Source: Saccharospirillum sp043196875 (GTDB lineage Bacteria > Pseudomonadota > Gammaproteobacteria > Pseudomonadales > Natronospirillaceae). From it: 64,000 bases of DNA. Shown piece after piece: positions 27,676 through 34,514 of the stretch (position 1 is its first letter; every line of letters begins with the position of its first letter). The position numbers were made by a program, and so were the translations under genes. A model generated the notes under the pieces. The model saw only the letters and a list, made by a program, of their open reading frames with translations, did no database searches and had not been told where the DNA came from. The DNA lies in assembly GCF_043196875.1 (NCBI RefSeq), contig NZ_JBEBMX010000001.1, forward strand, positions 868,001 to 932,000, read 5' to 3'.

Positions 27676-29817
27676 GTGACGTCATCCGGCCCCGACTTCG
27701 GACAGCTGTTGAAAACAGCCTGGGCACAAATGGTTAGCGACCCTTTGGCCGCCCAGACTTTGATCGACCAGGCTCGAACAATGGTCGAACCATCCGAACA
27801 GGAGAGCATAGAGCTCGACTTCCATTCCGGCTGGTGTCTGATCTTCCAAGGTGAATACCTCAAATCACTGACGCTTTTCTCCAATGCGCTGGCGCTGGCT
27901 GAACGCCTCAATGCGCTGGATCCGACCATGCGGATCTGCAATGGCATTGGCATGGCCTACTACAACCTGGGCCGATATGGTTTGGCTGAGCGTTATTACG
28001 AACGTTCTCTCGAGCTGAATCAGCAGGTTGGTAATAGCAACGGCATCTTTGCGGCCTTGTTAAATCAGGCTCTGCTGCACTTCCAAACCGATGATCTGGA
28101 TACCGCCGAGCGTCTGCTTAACCGTGCGCTGGGCAGCGATACTCGTGAGGTGTCGCTGGAAAACCTGGGTGAAGCCGCGCTGTTGCAGGCCAACCTGCAT
28201 TCCAAGCGCTCTGCATTCGATGATGCACTTCTGGGCTGCCGCGCGGCGTTAAAGTTCGCCCAGCAGTTAAATTACTGGCACCTGGAAATCCAGGCCTTGA
28301 TTGCCGTAGCGCGCTGTCAGCGATTACAGGGTCGGTTAGTTGAGGCTGAAACCACTTTAATGGTAACAATCGACCACCCCGAGTTTGAGCGCGAAGGTGT
28401 GTCGGGCTTGTCGGCTTATATCGAGCTGGCAAAAGTTCGCGCCAGTCAGGGGCGGTTCGCTTTGGCGGTTATGGCGGTTCGTACTGGCTTGAAGCGATCA
28501 GCAACACCGACGTTCAGCCTCACCCAACTGCGGGCGTTGGAAGTCTTGTCGATTTGTCTCGAGCAAGGTGGCAAGTACCAGGCCTCAATGCGCGTTCTGC
28601 GCCGGGCTCTGGATGTTGAGCGTAAGCTGCAGGATCAGGATATGCGCCGGCAATTTGAGGTGCGGCAACTGCAAGCCAAGATTGATGAACAACGCCTGGA
28701 AAACCAGATCACCGATCACGAAAACCGTTTACTGAAAGCCACCCAGGCGCGACTGCAGTTGATTAACGACTTATCGCGTGAGCTGGCGTCAACTTTGGCG
28801 TTGGAAGAGATCGCCCCCAAGCTGTACGACATCGTCTCCCAGCGTCTGGATGTGCACTTTGTTTCTCTGGCGTTAAATCACCCGGCTCGCCAAGGCGTTG
28901 AGTTTGTCAGCATCATCGACAATGGCCAGCCGGTGCCGGCTTATTGCATTCCTTATCGGGTAACTGAGAGCCGGGCGGTGCAAACCGCTCGCAGTGGCGA
29001 TCCTATTCTTGTCGGCGATGAAACCGCTAAAGCCGGCGTTAACTGGGTGGGCGACAGTCAGATTTTGCCGCGCAGCCAACTGTTTATGCCGTTAGTGCAC
29101 AATCGCCAGGTGCTGGGGTTATTCTCGCTGCAGAGCCGTTTTGCCGATCGCTTCAGCCAGGAAGAGCTGGAGCTGCTGAAATCATTGGCGCCATTTGTTG
29201 CCATTACTCTGAGTAACGCGGTCAGTCATCAGCGATTGTTCGAATTGAACCAGGCGTTGACCCACGAAAAAACCCAGATGGAAACGGCTCAGGCACGGAT
29301 CGAACATATGGCGCACCACGACACCCTGACCGGCCTGCCTAACCGGCGGCTGTTGTCCGAATTTGTGGATGCCAAGATTCAGGATGCGGCCGAGGCTCGC
29401 CGAACCTTTTACCTGGTTTATATCGATCTGGATGGCTTCAAGCCGATCAACGATCGTCATGGTCATCGTATTGGTGATCAGGTGTTGGTGGTGTTGGGCA
29501 AGCGTTTGTCGCAGTCGCTGCGAAAAGCCGATTTTGCGGCTCGGGTCGGCGGCGATGAATTTATTATCATCATCGATGATATGCAGCCTGCCCAGCAGGT
29601 GAGTGGGTTTGTTAAACGTATTCTGTCGGTCATCGAACAGCCGCTGAAGATTGGCGATGACACCCTGCACTTATCGGCCAGCATCGGTGTGGCCAAGTAC
29701 GAAGACCACGGTCAGAGCCTGGATGAACTGATGCATCATGCCGACCAGGCTATGTACGACATTAAACGCTCCGGTAAAGGTGGTGTGGCCTTTGCGGGTG
29801 CTAAAAAACTGGGCTGA
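27676..29817 (+). CDS. TPR-GAF-GGDEF diguanylate cyclase
   Basis: A 713-residue soluble signalling protein. Tetratricopeptide-like helical repeats fill about residues 1-310, a coiled coil lies near 320-370, a GAF-like sensor at about 370-520, and a GGDEF domain at the C-terminus. The active site is GGDEF in RVGGDEFIII and an RKAD I-site lies five residues before it, so it should make cyclic di-GMP under product control. The start is GTG at 27676; no ATG is available before the first repeat. It is the second cyclase in the window. Confidence 0.9.
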   Translation: MTSSGPDFGQLLKTAWAQMVSDPLAAQTLIDQARTMVEPSEQESIELDFHSGWCLIFQGEYLKSLTLFSNALALAERLNALDPTMRICNGIGMAYYNLGRYGLAERYYERSLELNQQVGNSNGIFAALLNQALLHFQTDDLDTAERLLNRALGSDTREVSLENLGEAALLQANLHSKRSAFDDALLGCRAALKFAQQLNYWHLEIQALIAVARCQRLQGRLVEAETTLMVTIDHPEFEREGVSGLSAYIELAKVRASQGRFALAVMAVRTGLKRSATPTFSLTQLRALEVLSICLEQGGKYQASMRVLRRALDVERKLQDQDMRRQFEVRQLQAKIDEQRLENQITDHENRLLKATQARLQLINDLSRELASTLALEEIAPKLYDIVSQRLDVHFVSLALNHPARQGVEFVSIIDNGQPVPAYCIPYRVTESRAVQTARSGDPILVGDETAKAGVNWVGDSQILPRSQLFMPLVHNRQVLGLFSLQSRFADRFSQEELELLKSLAPFVAITLSNAVSHQRLFELNQALTHEKTQMETAQARIEHMAHHDTLTGLPNRRLLSEFVDAKIQDAAEARRTFYLVYIDLDGFKPINDRHGHRIGDQVLVVLGKRLSQSLRKADFAARVGGDEFIIIIDDMQPAQQVSGFVKRILSVIEQPLKIGDDTLHLSASIGVAKYEDHGQSLDELMHHADQAMYDIKRSGKGGVAFAGAKKLG

Positions 29818-29821
29818 GCAC

Positions 29822-30166
29822 TCAGCTGCTGAAGCTGACGATCTTCAGTGCCAGGCTGATCACCAGAACCAAACAACCTAACCAGCACCAGAACACCAGC
29901 CCTTCCCAGAACCGTCTCAGCCGGTTACCCAAACCTGCTTTCGGAGCAGCTTGCGGGCGACTCATCGACACCAAAATGCCGAACAGCACAACGCTCAGTC
30001 CGCACACCAGAGCAATAAACAGTAATCCTGTGTCGGTTTGGGGTCGCCATACAGCGACACCGAGCAAGACGGGAAAACACAGGATACCGAGCCCGAGCAA
30101 CCATCCCGCCGCGGGTTTAACCGGATAGAGGGTGCGCAGTAACCGATCCTGAAAACGAAACAACAT
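29822..30166 (-). CDS. Unrecognised small membrane protein
   Basis: A 114-residue protein with about three hydrophobic segments (near residues 20-38, 48-67 and 88-109) and a basic loop before the last. I do not recognise the family. The ATG at 30166 follows GGAG; a GTG four codons upstream is possible. It converges on the TPR-GGDEF gene, four bases from its stop. Confidence 0.68.
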   Translation of the reverse strand: MLFRFQDRLLRTLYPVKPAAGWLLGLGILCFPVLLGVAVWRPQTDTGLLFIALVCGLSVVLFGILVSMSRPQAAPKAGLGNRLRRFWEGLVFWCWLGCLVLVISLALKIVSFSS

Positions 30167-30220
30167 TAGGGACTCCACGAGTGGATGATGGCAAACCGCC
30201 GCCCACTCTGTCGGTTCGGG

Positions 30221-30943
30221 TCAGTCCTGTAAAGGTGTGCTGGTTGCCTGTTCGAGAAAGGACTTCATCCACTGAGCAATGCGTTCTCCCTGATGCTCTT
30301 CGTCCAGGCTGGCGCGAATGCGCGCCATCTGCTCACTGCTGACATCGTCTTCACGGTACTCAAGCAAGGCGCGTTCGTAGTCTTTGCTGAATTCCGGATG
30401 TCCTTGGAAACACAGCACCTGGTCGGGAATAAAGTAAGCAGCCAGCGGGCAGAAACTGTTGCTGAGCAAGGGTTTTGCGCCTGGCGGCAAGGCGGTGACC
30501 TGGTCACGATGACTGACCAGCAGACTGACGCTCTGGTCGCTGTCGATAAAACCGGGTTGTTCATCCAACTGGTAGTGCATCACGCCTAACCCCCAGCCTG
30601 AACCAGCGCGTTCCGCGCGGCCGCCCAGAGCGTGTGCCAGCAGTTGATGACCAAAACAGATGCCAAGCAGCGGCTTGCCTGCTTCGAACAGCTGGCGGGA
30701 GTAGTCGCGCAAACGCACGATCCAAGCGTCGTCGGCGAAGGCATCGTGCTTACTGCCGGTGATCAGGAAAGCATCAAAGTCGTCGATTGTCTCCGGATAC
30801 TCACCCTGAATGACCGAGAAGATGGGCATGTCCCAATCGACACCGACACGGCCAAAGAGTTGCTGAAACATCCGGCCATAGCCGATATAGGTTGGCTGCA
30901 GGTTGTCACGCAGGATATCGGTTTCCAGAATGGCCACTTTCAT
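30221..30943 (-). CDS. Class I glutamine amidotransferase-like protein
   Basis: A 240-residue stand-alone GATase1 domain. The nucleophile Cys96 is in LLGICFGHQLL and the His-Glu pair in FQGHPEFSKDY near 179-181, so the triad is complete. Related single-domain proteins include GuaA-like and gamma-glutamyl hydrolases such as those acting on gamma-glutamyl amines; the actual substrate is not evident. It sits alone between a small membrane protein and hdfR. Confidence 0.86.
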   Translation of the reverse strand: MKVAILETDILRDNLQPTYIGYGRMFQQLFGRVGVDWDMPIFSVIQGEYPETIDDFDAFLITGSKHDAFADDAWIVRLRDYSRQLFEAGKPLLGICFGHQLLAHALGGRAERAGSGWGLGVMHYQLDEQPGFIDSDQSVSLLVSHRDQVTALPPGAKPLLSNSFCPLAAYFIPDQVLCFQGHPEFSKDYERALLEYREDDVSSEQMARIRASLDEEHQGERIAQWMKSFLEQATSTPLQD

Positions 30944-30983
30944 AGAGAGACTCCGAACGGTTGGAAGGCCTGATTCTAATCAA

Positions 30984-31805
30984 TCAACGCTGCAGCAGGT
31001 AGTCGATAACCGGAGTCATGTTGGTCAGATCAGGATGGTGGCTGTGATGAATCAGATAGAGCGGTAATTGAGTGGTTGCCAGGTCCGATCTGAGTTGCCA
31101 GTCATTCAGGTCGAGCAGATTTTCCGGTAACAGAGCGGCGCCCTGGTAACGTTGTATCCAGTTCATAGCCAATTGCAGGTCAGTGGTTTGCAGACTGGGA
31201 ATGGCGCTGAGCTCGGCTCCGGGATGGATGGGCAACTGTGGCGCCCAATCGATCTGGACATAGGCTTGTTCCAGGGCCGTTTCAGTGGCTGTGTTTTTGG
31301 CGCTGGCGAGCGTTAGCGTCAAAGGGGTCAGCAAGCGGCTGGTGAGTTCGTCCACTTTAAGAGGCACCGGCAATATCGCCAGATCCAGGCTGCGTTCCAG
31401 TAAGCGCCGGCTGATTTGATCGGGTGTGAGGGTTTCGCTGCGCCAATAGCGGTCGGCCAGTTGGTGATGCATGTCCGCCAGCGCCGAACCCAACCAGGAC
31501 GTCCAGATGGCTGAGGTAGTGGCCAAACTCATCGTTGCCGCTCGATCCTGTTGGCTGGCGACATCCTGCCGCGCCTGTTCCCAGCTGGTTAAAATACTCT
31601 CGGCGTGATGGCGCAGGCGTTCGCCAGCGGCGGTCAGCTGCAGGTTGTTGCGGTGGCGCACAAAGAGTGTTGTGCCGAGTTGGTTTTCCAACTGCCGAAT
31701 GCGAAAACTGACCGCCGACTGGGTCAGATAGAGGTTGCTGGCCGCGTGACCGAAATGCCGGGTCTGGCAGACTTCCAAAAAAGTTTTTAACTGTTGCAGA
31801 TCCAA
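30984..31805 (-). CDS. hdfR: LysR-family regulator HdfR
   Basis: A 273-residue LysR-type activator/repressor. The N-terminal segment LQQLKTFLEVCQTRHFGHAASNLYLTQSAVSFRIRQLENQLGTTLFVRHRNN closely follows HdfR of E. coli as I recall it; a substrate-binding domain follows. AGGAG six bases before a TTG at 31805 gives a protein that opens as HdfR does, so I prefer it to an ATG at 31853 that adds 16 residues. It is divergent from maoP, the same pair as in E. coli, where HdfR acts on flhDC. Confidence 0.85.
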   Translation of the reverse strand: MDLQQLKTFLEVCQTRHFGHAASNLYLTQSAVSFRIRQLENQLGTTLFVRHRNNLQLTAAGERLRHHAESILTSWEQARQDVASQQDRAATMSLATTSAIWTSWLGSALADMHHQLADRYWRSETLTPDQISRRLLERSLDLAILPVPLKVDELTSRLLTPLTLTLASAKNTATETALEQAYVQIDWAPQLPIHPGAELSAIPSLQTTDLQLAMNWIQRYQGAALLPENLLDLNDWQLRSDLATTQLPLYLIHHSHHPDLTNMTPVIDYLLQR

Positions 31806-31896
31806 GGCTGGCTCCTCGCCTTGCGAAGTGCTGTGTGATCCCAGCGCCTTCATTCGTTGATCAAAAGACTGCATCGACGCGGCAAAAATTACTCGT

Positions 31897-31925
31897 TTTA
31901 CACTCGGCCGTACAGACCTTATGAA
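31897..31925 (+). promoter_or_regulatory. Candidate promoter of maoP
   Basis: TTTACA, a 17-base spacer and TATGAA lie 33 bases before the maoP ATG, in the 153-base gap shared with hdfR. The -10 match is partial. As HdfR-type regulators often act on the divergent gene, its operator may also be here. Confidence 0.4.
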
Positions 31926-31958
31926 TGCGCGCATGTGAGCAGGACTGCGGAGGTTGTC

Positions 31959-32339
31959 ATGTCCCAAGCAATCAGCCCTGAAGGCTACACTCTCTTTAAG
32001 GCATTCACCGATAACCGTCATTACCCCTATGGTCTGGAGCGGTCTGGTGATTTCTCCATTCGCGAAGCTGAACTGCTGAGGCGTTTGGGTGAAACCTTTC
32101 GTCGTCTTGAGGTGGGTGAGCACCAGGCCGTTAATGAAGTTGAACAACAGTTTCTGAAGATGATTCGTGGCGAGAAAGAAGCCACCACCGATTGCGAAAA
32201 ACTCTGGCTGAAATACCGCGCCCGGGTGGAAGGCAAGTCGCGGGCGTCATTCTCCTTTACCGCCAGCTATTATTACGCCAAAGGGGCGAATAACAGCGTC
32301 TCACCGGATGATGATTTTTCCGCCGACTTTGGCGATTAA
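31959..32339 (+). CDS. maoP: Macrodomain Ori organisation protein MaoP (YifE)
   Basis: A 126-residue DUF413 protein. Segments AFTDNRHYPYGLERSGDFSIREAELL, LEVGEHQAV and YRARVEGKSRASFSFT are the family core; the tail is acidic and likely disordered. In E. coli MaoP acts with the DNA site maoS to organise the Ori macrodomain, and this copy is in an origin-proximal region of the chromosome. CGGAGG precedes the ATG at 31959; an in-frame upstream extension lacks a ribosome site. Confidence 0.9.
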   Translation: MSQAISPEGYTLFKAFTDNRHYPYGLERSGDFSIREAELLRRLGETFRRLEVGEHQAVNEVEQQFLKMIRGEKEATTDCEKLWLKYRARVEGKSRASFSFTASYYYAKGANNSVSPDDDFSADFGD

Positions 32340-32369
32340 TAAAGGTGGTCGACTGCGGCGACGGAATTA

Positions 32370-32396
32370 AAAAAGGCGGCCATCGGCCGCCTTTGT
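32370..32396. terminator. Bidirectional terminator between maoP and the OmpA-like lipoprotein
   Basis: GGCGGCC-ATC-GGCCGCC with an A tract before and TTTGTTTT after lies between two convergent genes and can stop both transcripts. Confidence 0.85.
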
Positions 32397-32412
32397 TTTC
32401 TATGTTGGGAAT

Positions 32413-33090
32413 TCACTGCCCCGCGACAATCGCTTCGAGGCTGATTTCCACTCGTCGATTGGCCGAGCGGCCGGTTTCGGTTTCGTTGCTGGCAACCGGT
32501 CGGGCTTCACCATAACCGATGGCGGCAACCCGCTCGTAGGCGACGCCGTTTTTCAGGAACACTTCCGCGACGCTTGAGGCGCGCTGCTCCGACAGCAACT
32601 GGTTATAGCTGTCGCTGCCGGTGCTGTCGGTATGACCTTCCACCGTAACCAGAGTGTTCTCGTATTCCTGCAGCACCTTGGCGACAGATTCGAGAGTGTC
32701 GGTAAACTGGGCTTTGACCGTCGAGCTATTGGTATCGAAGGTAATGTTGCCCGGCATGATCAGATCAATCTGGCCTTCTTCGGTGCGGCGCACCTGCACA
32801 CCACTGTCGACCAATTCCCGGCGCAGTTCGGCTTCCTGGCGATCCATATAAAGCCCGACCCCACCACCAGCAACGCCGCCGATGCCGGCACCAATCAGGG
32901 CGCGACGCATGCGTTCGTCCTTGGGGGCTGTGGCCGCTCCCAGAACGGCACCGAGTAAACCGCCGGCAATGGCGCCGCGCGAGGTGTTATTGATCTGGTT
33001 TTCGCCAGTAAAGGCTTCCAGCGAAGTACAGCCGGTCAGGATGGCGCTGCTCAGCGCCAATGGCCAGCACAACGTCTGCCAGGTTTTCAT
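32413..33090 (-). CDS. OmpA-family outer-membrane lipoprotein (YiaD-like)
   Basis: A 225-residue lipoprotein. The lipobox LTGC near residue 20 marks the acylated Cys. A glycine-rich hydrophobic segment (GGLLGAVLGAATAP; IGAGIGGVAGGGVGLYM) of the glycine-zipper type follows, and a C-terminal OmpA domain binds peptidoglycan (EGHTDSTGSDSYNQLLSEQRASSV; GYGEARPVASNETETGRSANRRVEI). It likely tethers the outer membrane to the wall. GGGAGG places the start at ATG 33090. Confidence 0.92.
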   Translation of the reverse strand: MKTWQTLCWPLALSSAILTGCTSLEAFTGENQINNTSRGAIAGGLLGAVLGAATAPKDERMRRALIGAGIGGVAGGGVGLYMDRQEAELRRELVDSGVQVRRTEEGQIDLIMPGNITFDTNSSTVKAQFTDTLESVAKVLQEYENTLVTVEGHTDSTGSDSYNQLLSEQRASSVAEVFLKNGVAYERVAAIGYGEARPVASNETETGRSANRRVEISLEAIVAGQ

Positions 33091-33123
33091 CAATGGGTTC
33101 CTCCCTAGGGTGAATGGCAGTGC

Positions 33124-33630
33124 TTAGCGTTTAAAACGGTGACTGATTAAATCTAACGGTAAGAGGGCCGTTTGTTTGGCCTCTTCCATCACAATATAGC
33201 TTTTTGATTCCCGTACATAAGGCAGTGCGAGCAGCATCTCCCCCAGGTACTTACGGTAACTGGCGAGGTCGGTCAGGCGGAGCTTGATCAGATAGTCGGA
33301 CTGACCAGACACCAGATGACATTCCTGAACGTAGCTGAGTCCATCAACGGCTTCACGAAACGCATCGAAAGCCTCAGGCGATTGGTTCGAAAGCGTGATT
33401 TCTACGAAAACCAACAACGACAAGCCCAGCGCCAGCGGGTCGATACTGGCATGGTAACCCTGGATCAGGCCAGTGCGTTCCAGGCGTTTGACTCTATCCA
33501 TACAAGGCGTCGTCGACAGCCCGACTTTCTCGGCCAGATCAACGTAGGAGATACGGGCATTTTCCTGGAGGGCGCGGAGGATTTTTAAATCCAGGCGGTC
33601 CAATTTGCGGGCGTTTTGACTGTCCGTCAT
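33124..33630 (-). CDS. Lrp/AsnC-family transcriptional regulator
   Basis: A 168-residue regulator with an N-terminal helix-turn-helix (LDLKILRALQENARISYVDLAEKVGLSTTPCMDRVKRLE) and a C-terminal RAM effector domain (LVSGQSDYLIKLRLTD). Proteins of this length are close to Lrp itself and respond to leucine or other amino acids. ATG 33630 matches the usual N-terminus; an upstream extension of 53 codons is open but unlike the family. Its targets are not evident from context. Confidence 0.9.
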   Translation of the reverse strand: MTDSQNARKLDRLDLKILRALQENARISYVDLAEKVGLSTTPCMDRVKRLERTGLIQGYHASIDPLALGLSLLVFVEITLSNQSPEAFDAFREAVDGLSYVQECHLVSGQSDYLIKLRLTDLASYRKYLGEMLLALPYVRESKSYIVMEEAKQTALLPLDLISHRFKR

Positions 33631-33828
33631 CGCAGCGATTACCGGGGATAGAGAAGCCAGCATAACCGAGCGGTCGGCGTGGCGGCAATTGGCGCCCGGC
33701 AAGAGTTGACGCCGTTGATTGGACTCCGTACTATTGCGCAGCTCGAACGCCGCCCTACTGGCATTGGCCGCAAAGGTCTGTGAAATCAAGGGCTTGCGTG
33801 AGATTGCCTAGCCCCAGGCATCCAGTGT

Positions 33829-33905
33829 CGGAGAGTAGCTCAGCTTGGTAGAGCACTACCTTCGGGAGGTAGGGGTCGCAGGTTCAAATCCTGTCTCTCC
33901 GACCA
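33829..33905 (+). tRNA. tRNA-Pro (anticodon CGG)
   Basis: A 77-nt cloverleaf: acceptor stem CGGAGAG/CTCTCCG, D-arm GCTC...GAGC, anticodon stem CTACC/GGTAG with loop TTCGGGA (anticodon CGG, reading proline codon CCG), T-arm GCAGG-TTCAAAT-CCTGT, discriminator A and encoded CCA. The 3' part is repeated exactly 100 bases downstream. Confidence 0.96.
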
Positions 33906-33948
33906 ATCCAGATACCTCCCTTCTTTGAAGATCAGTAACACAAGCTCC

Positions 33949-33964
33949 GCGACCCGAGGGTCGC
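33949..33964. repeat. Short hairpin downstream of tRNA-Pro
   Basis: GCGACCC-GA-GGGTCGC is a 7-bp stem with a two-base gap. The right arm overlaps the GGGTCGCAG segment shared with the tRNA, so it may be fortuitous. No T tract follows, so it is not a canonical terminator. Confidence 0.4.
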
Positions 33965-34007
33965 AGCCGGGGCGCCGGCCGGATCAAATCCTGTCTCTCC
34001 GACCAAT
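33958..34007 (+). repeat. Degenerate 3' fragment of tRNA-Pro (possible attachment-site scar)
   Basis: Bases 33984-34007 repeat 24 bases of the tRNA-Pro 3' end and flank (33884-33907) without a mismatch, including CCA, at an offset of exactly 100. Upstream, GGGTCGCAG is also shared (33873-33881 and 33958-33966), but the T-arm is broken by a GC-rich insert of about 17 bases. It cannot fold into a tRNA. It could be left by integration and loss of an element at the tRNA, or by decay of a tandem tRNA. Confidence 0.75.
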
Positions 34008-34030
34008 TCTTCCCCGCCCCAACTCAGTCC

Positions 34031-34366
34031 TCACTGAAGCAACTGATCTTCGGTATAAGGCTGCAGTTCAGACCGCTCCATTCGCCGACCCAGCATTACT
34101 ACCCAGCCTAAAAAGCGGCGATCGCCGCGGGTGGAGAATTCAAATTCATAGCTGCGCTCCAGCGCGATCAGGCTGGATTTGGAGCGCACCACTCTCACCT
34201 TGCGCAAATAAATACTCTGATCTAATAGCTGAACTCCGGCGCGCTGGGTGATCTGACGCGCGGCCTGCAGTGCATATTGGCGGATGCCCAGATGGTGCCA
34301 AAGCCAGGCCCCGAATACGGCCAGCACTAGCAGGGTAATCAGTTGGTTTGATGACAAGGTGTGCAC
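34031..34366 (-). CDS. DUF3301 protein with one membrane segment
   Basis: A 111-residue protein of unknown function. An N-terminal hydrophobic segment (LITLLVLAVFGAWLWHHLG) is followed by the DUF3301 core: ARQITQRAGVQLLDQSIYLRKVRVVRS and RSYEFEFSTRGDRRFLGWVVMLG. The start appears to be GTG at 34366. It stands alone between the tRNA region and the TonB receptor, and the latter is read in the opposite direction. Confidence 0.85.
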   Translation of the reverse strand: MHTLSSNQLITLLVLAVFGAWLWHHLGIRQYALQAARQITQRAGVQLLDQSIYLRKVRVVRSKSSLIALERSYEFEFSTRGDRRFLGWVVMLGRRMERSELQPYTEDQLLQ

Positions 34367-34439
34367 TCACTTCGATGCTTTGGGTAGCACAATAACATCG
34401 GACGAAGCGGGAATCAGATGACAGTTTGCTAATTAAAAT

Positions 34440-34458
34440 AAGAATAATTACTATTATC
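34440..34458. promoter_or_regulatory. Fur-box-like site upstream of the TonB receptor
   Basis: AAGAATAATTACTATTATC matches 13 of 19 positions of the Fur consensus GATAATGATAATCATTATC and lies in an AT-rich stretch 57 bases before the receptor ATG. This fits iron repression of a siderophore receptor. The match was made by eye. Confidence 0.65.
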
Positions 34459-34514
34459 GTTGTAATTTAAGCGAATTTTCAAACGATACACACCTGTTCG
34501 TTATCGAGGTTTTC

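Noticed and set aside
33906..34030. A second tRNA gene after tRNA-Pro
   Set aside because: The 3' half matches the tRNA but the T-arm is split by an insert and there is no D-arm or anticodon arm, so it cannot be functional.
33631..34514. An integrated element at the tRNA-Pro locus
   Set aside because: No integrase, phage or plasmid gene lies nearby; only 76 bases separate the two copies of the shared sequence.
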